Source: an uncultured Chlorobiales bacterium
GTDB taxonomy: Bacteria > Bacteroidota > Chlorobiia > Chlorobiales > Chlorobiaceae
Length of the DNA stretch: 64,000 bases
Assembly (NCBI GenBank): GCA_903929135.1
Contig: CAIYTH010000013.1
Span: 62,001-126,000 of the forward strand
Direction: 5' to 3'
The first letter of the stretch is position 1; every line of letters starts with the position of its first letter. The notes beneath the pieces were generated by a model. It was not told where the DNA came from. It was given only the letters and a program-made list of their open reading frames with translations, and did not search any database. A program made the translations under genes and the position numbers. This document shows, in pieces, positions 46,516 through 54,835 of this stretch.

Positions 46516-47790
46516 CTAATGCACCGAGCACGAAATGCAGGGGTCGTAGGATCTTACCAGCGTGACGCAGAGTTTTTCTGTTTCCGCTTCTGTTCTGCCT
46601 TCGCGCAGCGCCTGTTCGGCGAGGGCGTGGAGGTCGAAGTGGATGTTGGCGTTGTTCTGCGTGGTCGGGATGATGCAGTCGGCCTTGACCACTTTCCCGT
46701 CGTCGTCGGTCTCCATGCAGTGGTAGAGGATGCCCCTCGGGGCTTCGACGGCTCCGGTGGCCTTTCCGGCTCTCGGCTTCCAGGTCGCCCTGGTGTCGCG
46801 CAGGTCCATGTCGAGCAGCCGGTCGATGAGGAGTGTCGCGTCCTCCATGAGCTGGTGGCATTCGACGAGCTGGGCCACGTTGTTCATGAAGGGGTTGTGG
46901 CAGACCGGTTCGAGGCCGAACGATGCCGCGACCTCCCTTGCACGGGAATGCAGGCGGTCGGCGTTGTTGTTGAAGCGGGCCAATGCCCCTGCAGCCGATG
47001 ATTCCCGGCTGACCTTCGTGAATTTCGAGGTGGAGGAGTCCGTCAGGTACTCGTTGGTCATGAGCAGGTAGTCGTTCTCGTCGTGCACGACGCCGTCCGT
47101 CGAGACGAGGTCACCCCCGATGGAGGGATACCCTTCCGCCGGGCGCAGGGAGATGAACTCGGTTTCACGGACGAAGTCCGGGATCGTGAGCGTCCTGAAA
47201 AAGTCGGTGGTTCTGTCGAGCGCGGCCTGGCTGTCGGCGATCTTCGTCCTGAGGTCGGCAAGCTGCTCCTTCGAGGGCGCCTTGCTGATGCCCCCCAGCA
47301 CGAGGCTGACCGGATGGGTGCAACGGCCGGAGGTCACGCTGCTGATCTCGTTGCCGAGCCCCTTGAGCTGAAGACCGGCCTGCACGATCTCCGGGTGCGT
47401 GTGCAGGAGCGGCAGGGCGCTGGGTGTGCCGAGGAAGTCGGGTGCGGCCAGGAAGAAGAGGTGCAGCGGGTGGCTCTGCAGGTGCTCACCGTACATGGCC
47501 AGTTGCCGGATGAGGATGGCGGATTCCGGGGCTTCGATCTCCATGGCCCGTTCGAGCGCGCGTATGCTGGCGAGCGTGTGGCTGATCGAGCAGATGCCGC
47601 AGATCCTCGAGGTCAGGAACGGCGTCCGTTCGGCGCTCATCCCCTTGACGATGGCCTCGAAGAACCTCGGGGTTTCGACTACGGCCCAGGCCGCTTCGGC
47701 GAGGCGCCCGTCCCGGACCGATATGTGGATGTTTCCGTGCCCTTCGACCCTCGTGAGGTGGTGGAGGTCGATGTCGAAATCAACTTTCAT
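46516..47790 (-). CDS. hydA: [NiFe] hydrogenase group 3b large (alpha) subunit
   Basis: Catalytic subunit of a cytoplasmic NAD(P)-linked hydrogenase (sulfhydrogenase/hydrogenase II type). The 424-residue protein has the N-terminal Ni ligands in [12 protein letters not shown] and the C-terminal ligands in DPCISCSVH. It ends exactly at that His: the codon after CAT is TAG, so the C-terminal extension that maturation proteases normally remove is absent. The ATG at 47790 is used; TTG two codons upstream is listed by frame only. It overlaps the hydD stop by 11 bp. It is the last gene of hydBGDA. Confidence 0.95.
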   Translation of the reverse strand: MKVDFDIDLHHLTRVEGHGNIHISVRDGRLAEAAWAVVETPRFFEAIVKGMSAERTPFLTSRICGICSISHTLASIRALERAMEIEAPESAILIRQLAMYGEHLQSHPLHLFFLAAPDFLGTPSALPLLHTHPEIVQAGLQLKGLGNEISSVTSGRCTHPVSLVLGGISKAPSKEQLADLRTKIADSQAALDRTTDFFRTLTIPDFVRETEFISLRPAEGYPSIGGDLVSTDGVVHDENDYLLMTNEYLTDSSTSKFTKVSRESSAAGALARFNNNADRLHSRAREVAASFGLEPVCHNPFMNNVAQLVECHQLMEDATLLIDRLLDMDLRDTRATWKPRAGKATGAVEAPRGILYHCMETDDDGKVVKADCIIPTTQNNANIHFDLHALAEQALREGRTEAETEKLCVTLVRSYDPCISCSVH

Positions 47791-48544
47791 GGTCAAGGTA
47801 GTCTCCGAAACCGTTGTAGAATCCGAGTTTCTCCTTCATGTCCGATATGCTGAGCTTCCGGTCGAGGACGAGCTCCTCGAAGGAGGGGAAGTTGATGTCC
47901 TCGGCCGGGCCGCGGCATCCGAGGCAGGCGGTCTTGCCGGTGGGGCAGACCGCGTCGCAGCCTGCCCGCGTGATGGGGCCGAGGCAGATTTCGCCGAGGT
48001 CGAACAGGCAGGTGTTGAGCTTCTGCTTGCACTCGACGCAGACGGGGTATTTCGGCAGGCTGACTGCCGAGCGCGTGACGATGCCGACCATGATCCGTTC
48101 GACTTCATCCTTGGAGACCGGGCAGCCGGGTATGGATAGGTCGACCTCGACGATGTCGCTGATCTTCATCGAAGGCATCGTCTCGATCTTCTTGCCGTCG
48201 TAGACCTCCCGGATGGCCTCCTCCTGCGGAATGCGGTTCTTCAGGCTGTTCACCCCGCCGAAGCAGGCGCAGGTGCCGAAGGCGACGAGCACCTTCGCCT
48301 GTGCGCGGATGGCCTTGAGCCGTTCGATCTCGTCGCTGCGCGTGATGCTCCCTTCGACGAGCGCGATATCGTAGTCGTCGTGCCGCTCGGAGGAGATCTC
48401 CCGGAAGTTGCGGATATCGATCAGCCCGAGGAATTCCGGAAGGGTCGACTCCTTGTTTGCCAGCTGGAGCTGGCACCCTTCGCAGCAGGTGAAGTCGAAC
48501 GAGCCGACCTTCACCTTGTCCAGTTTGAAACCGAGGTGGTTCAT
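47780..48544 (-). CDS. hydD: [NiFe] hydrogenase small (delta) subunit
   Basis: A 254-residue electron-transfer subunit with three Fe-S clusters. Cluster ligands are visible in [62 protein letters not shown] and [10 protein letters not shown]. No twin-arginine signal, so it is cytoplasmic, as in group 3b. It lies 9 bp after hydG and overlaps hydA. Confidence 0.95.
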   Translation of the reverse strand: MNHLGFKLDKVKVGSFDFTCCEGCQLQLANKESTLPEFLGLIDIRNFREISSERHDDYDIALVEGSITRSDEIERLKAIRAQAKVLVAFGTCACFGGVNSLKNRIPQEEAIREVYDGKKIETMPSMKISDIVEVDLSIPGCPVSKDEVERIMVGIVTRSAVSLPKYPVCVECKQKLNTCLFDLGEICLGPITRAGCDAVCPTGKTACLGCRGPAEDINFPSFEELVLDRKLSISDMKEKLGFYNGFGDYLDHES

Positions 48545-48553
48545 CGCTCGCTC

Positions 48554-49471
48554 CTAAATGGCTTCCTTGAGGTTCATGACCGACCAGTAATCGAACACCG
48601 GGCCGTCCAGGCAGGTGAAGGTGGACCCGACCATGCAGCGGCAGCACTTGCCCATGCCGCAGTGCATGCGGCGCTCGAGCGACACGAACATCCGGTTCAT
48701 CGGGATGCCCCTTTTGTCGAGGTGGTTGCAGACGAATTTGAACATGATCGGCGGTCCGCAGACGATGGCGTAGGTGTCTTCCGGTTCCAGGGTGAATTCG
48801 TCGAACAGGGCGGTGATCAGGCCGACGTTGCCTTTCCACGAATCGTCGGGTTTTTCGACGATGGTGAGCAGGTCCACGTTGCTCACCTTCTGCCACTCCT
48901 CGAACTGGTAGTCGAAGAGCAGTTGCGAAGGCTCCTTGGCCCCGTACAGGAGCCGGACATCCTTGTACCTGTCGCGGTGGTTGCCGATCCAGAACAGGGG
49001 GGCGCGCATCGGTGCGATGCCGAGTCCTCCGACAACCATGAGAACGCTATGGCCCTGCATCTCCTCCATCGGGAACGAGGTCCCGAACGGGCCCCTGATG
49101 GAGACCATAGCCCCCTGCTTCGCCTCGAAGAGCGCCGAAGTCACATGGCCCGCCTTGCGGATGCATACCTCGATGAATTCATGGTTGCTGGTCGAGCTCG
49201 AGATCGAGATCGGCGCCTCGCCGTAGCCCGGGACTTCGAGCATGAGGAACTGGCCGGGCCTGAAGTTGAACAGCTCGCGTTCGTGGGGATCGACGATGCG
49301 GAGCAGGAACAGTCGCTCATGGTCGGAGAGCGGCACGATGTTGGTGATCCGGCTTTTGTACCCCTTGTCGGTGATCATGACCTCGCACTTCTTCTGGAAG
49401 TCCGGGATCTTGAGGGCGAACGGCTCGAGGTTCAGGTCTTTTCCGGGGATGTTGAAACGCATGTCGTGCAT
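48554..49471 (-). CDS. hydG: Hydrogenase gamma subunit, FAD/NAD(P)-binding
   Basis: A 305-residue flavoprotein that links the Fe-S chain to NAD(P)H. It has an FAD-binding domain ([25 protein letters not shown]), an NAD-binding domain ([30 protein letters not shown]) and a C-terminal [2Fe-2S] motif CGMGKCCRC with a downstream Cys in FTCLDGP. ATG 49471 has GGAGCGGG upstream; the longer frame to 49813 is the overlap with hydB in another frame. It overlaps hydB by 40 bp. Confidence 0.94.
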   Translation of the reverse strand: MHDMRFNIPGKDLNLEPFALKIPDFQKKCEVMITDKGYKSRITNIVPLSDHERLFLLRIVDPHERELFNFRPGQFLMLEVPGYGEAPISISSSTSNHEFIEVCIRKAGHVTSALFEAKQGAMVSIRGPFGTSFPMEEMQGHSVLMVVGGLGIAPMRAPLFWIGNHRDRYKDVRLLYGAKEPSQLLFDYQFEEWQKVSNVDLLTIVEKPDDSWKGNVGLITALFDEFTLEPEDTYAIVCGPPIMFKFVCNHLDKRGIPMNRMFVSLERRMHCGMGKCCRCMVGSTFTCLDGPVFDYWSVMNLKEAI

Positions 49472-50511
49472 GATTCCCGCTCCAGTCTGAGGTCGTTGAT
49501 GACGTCTTTCGGATTGATGTTGGCAAGGCAGGCGCGTCCGCACCTGTTGCAGCCGACGCAGATCTGCTGGTTGTCGTTGGCCGCGAATCCCCGATAATGG
49601 TGGTAGTAGCGGTACTTGAGGCGGTCGCCGTTCCTGGGCCTGAAGTTGTGCCCGCCGGCCACCTGGGCGAAATCGACCAGATTGCACGAGTAGAGGTGGT
49701 TCTGCCGGGACGAACCCTTGAGGTCGATATCGAACTTCTCCTCGACGCTGTAGCAATAGCAGGTCGGGCAGACCATGGCGCAGCTGCCGCAGCTCAGGCA
49801 CTTGTCGCCCCATTTCTGCCAGATCGGGGAGTCGAACTCGATGTCGAGGAAGACCGGGAGGCCGGTCACCTCGACGTTTGTCTCGAAGCTGTTCTTGATG
49901 CTCTTTCGCCGTTCGATCAGGTTGCAGTTGTCCTCGTATGACGGCTCCTCGATCTTGAACTCCTTGAGGAAGCTGAAGGCGTTCGCCGAGTTGATCGACA
50001 GGTAGTAGCGATCGCCGATGTCGGAGCAGAAGAGGTTGAAGCCGTGGTTGACCGTGTGCCGGTTCATCGACTTGCAGAAGCAGTCCGGCAGGGGCAGGTG
50101 GTCCATGCCGATGATGAAGGTGTTTTTCCGGCGGGCAAGGTAATAGGGCGAGGGGTAGGGTCCGTGGAGCATCACATCGTCGAGGATGTTGATGGCATTG
50201 ATGTCGCAGGGCCTGAGCCCGATGAGGATGGTCGGTGGGGCGTCGTACCGCACCTCCTGTTCCCAGTTCCCGTCGGTGAAGGTGAAGCTCGAGAGCTCGT
50301 CGCGGAACGGCAGGAAAAAGTGCTTTGCCGAGGAGTGGGTGACCGTGTAGTCGAACGAGATCTCGTCAGCCGACTTCACGGGCTTGAACTGGTAGATCGG
50401 TTTGCCCTTCGCATCGATTTCGACCTGACACGGACCGTACGCGTTGTTCACCCTGACGATCGCATCGATGAAAGCCTTGAACTCCGGCTTTGAAATGACT
50501 TTGTAGATCAT
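49432..50511 (-). CDS. hydB: Hydrogenase beta subunit, 2x[4Fe-4S]
   Basis: A 359-residue electron-transfer subunit with two ferredoxin motifs, [14 protein letters not shown] and [17 protein letters not shown], and the SARP-like [17 protein letters not shown] region typical of HydB/AsrA-type proteins. I start it at ATG 50511 ([11 protein letters not shown]) because GGAGAAG lies 5 nt before it; the in-frame ATG at 50523 has no ribosome-binding site and abuts the repeat element. First gene of hydBGDA. Confidence 0.93.
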   Translation of the reverse strand: MIYKVISKPEFKAFIDAIVRVNNAYGPCQVEIDAKGKPIYQFKPVKSADEISFDYTVTHSSAKHFFLPFRDELSSFTFTDGNWEQEVRYDAPPTILIGLRPCDINAINILDDVMLHGPYPSPYYLARRKNTFIIGMDHLPLPDCFCKSMNRHTVNHGFNLFCSDIGDRYYLSINSANAFSFLKEFKIEEPSYEDNCNLIERRKSIKNSFETNVEVTGLPVFLDIEFDSPIWQKWGDKCLSCGSCAMVCPTCYCYSVEEKFDIDLKGSSRQNHLYSCNLVDFAQVAGGHNFRPRNGDRLKYRYYHHYRGFAANDNQQICVGCNRCGRACLANINPKDVINDLRLERESCTTCVSTSPEKT

Positions 50512-50522
50512 AGGCTTCTCCA

Positions 50523-50641
50523 TTAACCTGTTCCGCAGTTCGATTGCTGCGTTGGTCGGTGCTCGAAATCCTCATGTACCCGGTGTACACTCCGCTCTCT
50601 GTGCTCCGTCCGCCTTGCGAACCGCTCATCACGGTTATCTG
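50523..50641 (-). repeat. MITE-like dispersed element (copy B), abutting hydB
   Basis: It shares TGCGTTGGTCGGTGCTC, ATCCTCATGTAC...GTACA, GCTCCG, CGCCTTG and the flanking AACC...GGTTATC with the 140-bp element at 32923, but its ends are shorter and diverged. It lies directly against the hydB 5' end, so it is in the leader or promoter region of the hydrogenase operon. Within 50642-50830 there is one further 8-bp hairpin (50733-50740/50750-50757) and nothing else I recognise. Confidence 0.75.
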
Positions 50642-50830
50642 GAGTAGCCTTCCCTGTGTCCGTCATCCAGGAGAGCATTTCTCCAGGTGCAAAGAACGTC
50701 GGAGTATCAGGCACCTTACGGCCTGGACCATCATGCCCGGCATCTTGAACCGGGCATAAAGAACAGCATGGGGCTTGTCATCTAAGAGAAATGTACGCAA
50801 AAGCCTGAGCAGGCGAAAGAGGAAGGGGGG

Positions 50831-52075
50831 CTACTTTTTCTCCAGAACGTACACCTTGTCGTTTTTTCTGACCCGGCCGCACCTCACCGTGAAAACTTCT
50901 CCCTGGGCTATGTGGTCCGCAGGGGAGTCGTCAAGATGGAACGGTGTCCCGGAGATCGTGACCAGGCCGGACGCAGGCCCCTGTACCGAAAGGGTCTCCC
51001 CGGCCGAGAGCCCCCTGGAGTGCACGAGGATTTCGGCGACGCCGGCCTTCGAAAAATATTTCTTCACGATGCCGACGTAGACCTTGGTTTCGGTCGCCAC
51101 TGATCCGTGGTGGCGGGCCCATTCGCCTGCCGGGCGGCCGAAGAAGAAGCCGTTCGAAAACCCCCGGTTGTAGACCTTCGCCAGTTCCGTTTCGATGCCG
51201 CCGGCCAGTTCCCGGTAAGCCTCGCCGAACCCCTCTTCGCTGCGGTGTGCTGCGATGAAGTCGATCGCCCTGCGGTAGGCGGCCGTGGTCGTGGCCACGT
51301 ATTCGGGGCTGCGGTTCCGCCCCTCGATCTTGAAAGCCCCTATTCCGGCGTCGTAGAGGCGGTCAAGGAAGGGCATGGTACAGAGGTCCTTCGGGCTCAT
51401 GACATAGTCGGCGCCGAGTTCGAGCTCATGACCCTCCTCGATGTCGGCGATGCGGTAGGAGCGGCGGCAGGGCTGCACGCACTCCCCACGGTTCGCCGAT
51501 TTTCCGAAAAGCTCCTGCGAGATGAAGCAGCGGCCCGAGACGGCCACGCACATGGCGCCGTGCACGAAGCTTTCGAGGGTGACCGGCAGGCGTTCCGATT
51601 CGATGCGCGCGGCGATCGCGGCGGCCTGGTCGAGGTCGAGCTCCCTGGCAAGGACGATCATGCGGGCGCCGAGCGAGGCGTAGAACCTGACCGATTCGAA
51701 GTTGCTCACGGAGGCCTGGGTGGAGAGGTGTATCGGCATGCCGTGCCGCCTGCACGCCCCGATGACGGCCATGTCCCAGCAGATGACCGCGTCGAGACCC
51801 GCTGACCTTGCCGCCGATACGACCCCCTCCACGGCTTCGAGCTCGGCATCGTAGACCACCGAGTTCAGGGCGAGGTATGCCCTGGCGCCCCGGCTCCTGC
51901 AGAGCCGCGCGATGCCACCGAAATCGCCGGGTGCGAAGCCCTTGCTCGTGGCCCGCATGTTGAAGCCGTCCGCCCCGAAGTAGACGGCGTCGGCCCCGGC
52001 TTCGAGCGCGGCGCGCATGGAGGTCCAGTCGCCGGCTGGCGAGATGAGTTCGGGTTTGTGGATCGGTTGCTGCAT
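50831..52075 (-). CDS. Peptidase U32 family protein
   Basis: A 414-residue U32 protein with the family signature ELISPAGDWTSMRAALEAGADAVYFGADGFNMRA, the HLSTQASVSNFESVRFYASLGARMIVLARELDL block, and four conserved Cys in AMCVAVSGRCFISQELFGKSANRGECVQPCRR, which likely hold a [4Fe-4S] cluster. Relatives of this size (TrhP/RlhA) make hydroxylated nucleosides in tRNA or 23S rRNA, a more likely role than proteolysis. A C-terminal beta domain (about 330-414) is present. Confidence 0.9.
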   Translation of the reverse strand: MQQPIHKPELISPAGDWTSMRAALEAGADAVYFGADGFNMRATSKGFAPGDFGGIARLCRSRGARAYLALNSVVYDAELEAVEGVVSAARSAGLDAVICWDMAVIGACRRHGMPIHLSTQASVSNFESVRFYASLGARMIVLARELDLDQAAAIAARIESERLPVTLESFVHGAMCVAVSGRCFISQELFGKSANRGECVQPCRRSYRIADIEEGHELELGADYVMSPKDLCTMPFLDRLYDAGIGAFKIEGRNRSPEYVATTTAAYRRAIDFIAAHRSEEGFGEAYRELAGGIETELAKVYNRGFSNGFFFGRPAGEWARHHGSVATETKVYVGIVKKYFSKAGVAEILVHSRGLSAGETLSVQGPASGLVTISGTPFHLDDSPADHIAQGEVFTVRCGRVRKNDKVYVLEKK

Positions 52076-52232
52076 GTTTCTCGGCGGCTTCTTCGCCGGA
52101 GAACGGCGAAATCCTGATTATTCGTTGCGCGGACAGGCATGCTTCGCCCCGGATGGTTGCGCGGCCTGAAGCGATGCATTTCCCCCCTGTCCAAGATACT
52201 CCGTTGGAGGTGCATGTCGAATAAGGGTCACC

Positions 52233-52460
52233 TTAAAACTTCAAAATGATTTGAGCAAGAGGGAAGGAGTTCTTGAGGGACTGGATCAGCAGGTCCTCTT
52301 CAAACGGTCCGAAAGCATCGACATCGATCGGGAAGTCTTCACTTCCGCTATCAAGGAGATGCTCGTATTGCCCATTACTGTTTTTCAGGAGCAAATCGAC
52401 GCACCAGCTTTCCGGATCAGATGCGCTGTTCCACCAGACAATGACATGTTCCTTTGACAT
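52233..52460 (-). CDS. Small unknown protein of 75 residues
   Basis: It starts at ATG 52460 with a textbook GGAGG 7 nt upstream; the longer frame is untranslated. The sequence (MSKEHVIVWWNSASDPESW...) is acidic, soluble and hydrophobic-Trp rich at the N-terminus. I recognise no family. It lies 58 bp downstream of the KdpD-like gene on the same strand and could be the last gene of the kdp transcript. Confidence 0.7.
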   Translation of the reverse strand: MSKEHVIVWWNSASDPESWCVDLLLKNSNGQYEHLLDSGSEDFPIDVDAFGPFEEDLLIQSLKNSFPLAQIILKF

Positions 52461-52518
52461 CCTGCCTCCGTAGTTACATTGAATATTCAATCCGACGCAT
52501 TGGTCGGTCAGACGATTC

Positions 52519-54198
52519 CTACCTCTTTTTCTGCCCGGCAATCCAGTTCCGGAGAATCTCCATGACTTCGATTTCCGATCGGGCCTGACGCATGGCTGAG
52601 CGCCACTGGCTGTCACCTGACATTCTGCTGATCATCCCGAGCAGCCTGATGTGGCTGTCCGGCCGGCTGATGGGTGAGAGCATGAGAAACATGATGGTTG
52701 CCGTATTGTTCGATCCGGGGTCATAAATCCCGAGTTTGCTGACGCCGATGGCGAGCACGGACGACTCTATACCTTCGAGCCGCGCATGGGGCAAGGCTAT
52801 TTCTTCGCCGATAAACGTCGCGCCCTGTTTCTCACGTTCGAGTATCGCTCTCCATGCGTAATCGAACGGAATGGATGCATGTGTCCGGCAAAGCGCTTCG
52901 AGCAATTGACGCAGAGCGGTTTCCTTTTCGGACACTTCATTCCAGAGCAGGACATTCGCATTGAAGATCGACGCCTCACGGTCATCAGGCGCCTGTTGCC
53001 TGCCCCTCAGGTTCGCACGAATACCCGTCAGGTAATCCGCGGACCGAAGCTGCTTTCGCGTTTCAGCCGGTTGGCGGATGTCGGGAACCACGATCGTGAT
53101 ACCCTGGCTTTCCCCGATCAGTCGTTCGATCAGCGTGCGTTTCCCGGTGAGGCGGCGAAACAGGGAAGGGCGTTCTCCCGAATTGCCGACCACGATATGG
53201 CCGACGCGGTACTCCTTCGCGAATTGCAGGACGGTTGAAACAATGTCGTTGCCTTTGTAGATGAAAACGGTCGCGCCAAGCTGCTGGGCGAGGGCAAGCG
53301 TGTTGGACAGCCTGCGCTGTATGCCGGCATCGATCATTTCCGGACTTTCCGAAAGGCTCTGGACATAGACGGCATACCAGTTGCGGTTCAGGCGACCGGC
53401 GATCCGGGATGCATACCGGAGCAGTGCCGCACTGTTTTCGGACTTTGAACTCAGGCAGACCATTACCTGGTCCGGACTCGATGCCGCTTCATCCTGCAGG
53501 GGGCTTCTTCGGTTTGAATCGATCTGGGCGGCCACCTCGCGCAAGGTCAGTTCCCGAAGCTGCTCCAGGTTTTCCTGCCTGAAAAAATTCGAGAGTGCCG
53601 ATTCCGCCTTGCCCGCGAGATAGACCTTGCCTTCTTTGAGCCGCTGCAGCAGGTCGTCCGTGGCAATATCGACATTGACCAGTTGATCGGCCTGCAGGAC
53701 GATCCGGTCCGGAAGGCGCTCCTTGACCCTGACGCCGGTTGCCTGCTCGACGGTTTCATAAAGGCTTTCAAGGTGCTGGACGTTGAGCGTCGAAACCACA
53801 TGAATGCCGGTCGCCAGGATATCCTCGACATCCTGGAACCGCTTTGCGTTTCTTGAGCCCGGAACATTGGTATGAGCGAGCTCATCGACCAGCACAACGG
53901 CAGGACGCCGCCGGATGATGGCCTCGATGTCCATTTCGGAGATTTCGATACCGCGATAGGTCAGCGTTTTGCGGGGTATGATCTCGAGGTTATCGAGCAG
54001 GGCTTCCGTCTCTTTTCGGCCATGCGTTTCGACGATCCCCACAACGACATCGATTCCCTGCTCCCGAAGACGCTTTGCTTCCAGCAGCATCTGGAAGGTT
54101 TTGCCAACGCCGGCACAGTAGCCGAGGTAAATCCTCAGGCGACCCCGCTGCGATCGTTTGATCAATCGGAGAAAACTGTCTGCCCTGTTTTCTTCCAT
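52519..54198 (-). CDS. KdpD sensor-USP region fused to a PTS EIIA domain, no kinase
   Basis: A 559-residue cytoplasmic protein. Residues 1-~225 are the KdpD sensor domain, with Walker A GYCAGVGKT (26-34) and Walker B VVLVDELAHTNVPGSRN. Residues ~245-375 are the universal-stress-like domain of KdpD. After a linker, ~400-559 is an EIIA domain of the fructose/Ntr type with phosphorylatable His471 in GEEIALPHARLEG. The four membrane helices and the HisKA/ATPase of normal KdpD are absent. It is the last kdp gene, 18 bp after kdpC. It may read PTS phosphorylation and K+ state and pass this to the separate kinase/regulator upstream. Confidence 0.9.
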   Translation of the reverse strand: MEENRADSFLRLIKRSQRGRLRIYLGYCAGVGKTFQMLLEAKRLREQGIDVVVGIVETHGRKETEALLDNLEIIPRKTLTYRGIEISEMDIEAIIRRRPAVVLVDELAHTNVPGSRNAKRFQDVEDILATGIHVVSTLNVQHLESLYETVEQATGVRVKERLPDRIVLQADQLVNVDIATDDLLQRLKEGKVYLAGKAESALSNFFRQENLEQLRELTLREVAAQIDSNRRSPLQDEAASSPDQVMVCLSSKSENSAALLRYASRIAGRLNRNWYAVYVQSLSESPEMIDAGIQRRLSNTLALAQQLGATVFIYKGNDIVSTVLQFAKEYRVGHIVVGNSGERPSLFRRLTGKRTLIERLIGESQGITIVVPDIRQPAETRKQLRSADYLTGIRANLRGRQQAPDDREASIFNANVLLWNEVSEKETALRQLLEALCRTHASIPFDYAWRAILEREKQGATFIGEEIALPHARLEGIESSVLAIGVSKLGIYDPGSNNTATIMFLMLSPISRPDSHIRLLGMISRMSGDSQWRSAMRQARSEIEVMEILRNWIAGQKKR

Positions 54199-54216
54199 CG
54201 GAAATGCCTCCGGGTT

Positions 54217-54822
54217 TTACTGTCGGGGAGCGATGCTGTTTTTCTGTGCCGCATCGAGTTCCATATTCAACGCCAATACATTGACCAGTCCCTCGCCGGA
54301 CCAGAAGATCTTCTGGCCGGCGGCATGGCGACGCACCGACGCCTCGACATCGGAAACCGCCATCCCTCTCGCGAGTGCAACCCCCGGGGCTTGAAAAAGC
54401 GCGGCGCGAAGCGTAATGAAGGGATCAAGCCCGCTGCCGGATGCCGCTGCAAGATCGGCAGGAAGGGGACGCCTGGAATCGGCACCGAACTCTGCGATCG
54501 TCTGCACGGCACGTTTCCTTACTTCAGGGCCTGCCGGCGAGAGATTGCTCCCCCCGGCTGCCGCAGCGTCGTACTTGACCGCCGAAGGCCTTGCCCGGAA
54601 ATAGAGCGGACGTGTAAACGACTGGGCGATCAGCCTGCTGCCGACCACCTTTCCGGCCTGGTTCCGAAGCAGCGACCCGGAAGCGGTTTCCGGAGTCGCA
54701 ATGCGGGCAAAGCTGAAAATGAACAGCGGATAGAGCCCGCCGCACAGCAGGATGGTCGCGATTGCGATTCTGAGCGATGCGGCAAGATTGGCTCCGGCAT
54801 CTTCGATGATTGTGGTTTGCAT
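54217..54822 (-). CDS. kdpC: K+-transporting ATPase subunit C
   Basis: A 201-residue subunit stabilising the KdpFABC complex. One N-terminal transmembrane helix (about 17-40, IAIATILLCGGLYPLFIFSFA) is followed by the periplasmic domain with GKVVGSRLIAQSFTRPLYFRARPSA, SNLSPAGPE, and the C-terminal ALARGMAVSDVEASVRRHAAG. It lies 13 bp after kdpB. Confidence 0.96.
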   Translation of the reverse strand: MQTTIIEDAGANLAASLRIAIATILLCGGLYPLFIFSFARIATPETASGSLLRNQAGKVVGSRLIAQSFTRPLYFRARPSAVKYDAAAAGGSNLSPAGPEVRKRAVQTIAEFGADSRRPLPADLAAASGSGLDPFITLRAALFQAPGVALARGMAVSDVEASVRRHAAGQKIFWSGEGLVNVLALNMELDAAQKNSIAPRQ

Positions 54823-54835
54823 GTGAGTCTACTCC

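Noticed and set aside
48554-49813. 419-residue version of the hydrogenase gamma subunit
   Set aside because: The first ~114 codons are hydB read in another frame; the ATG at 49471 with its own ribosome-binding site begins the conserved protein.
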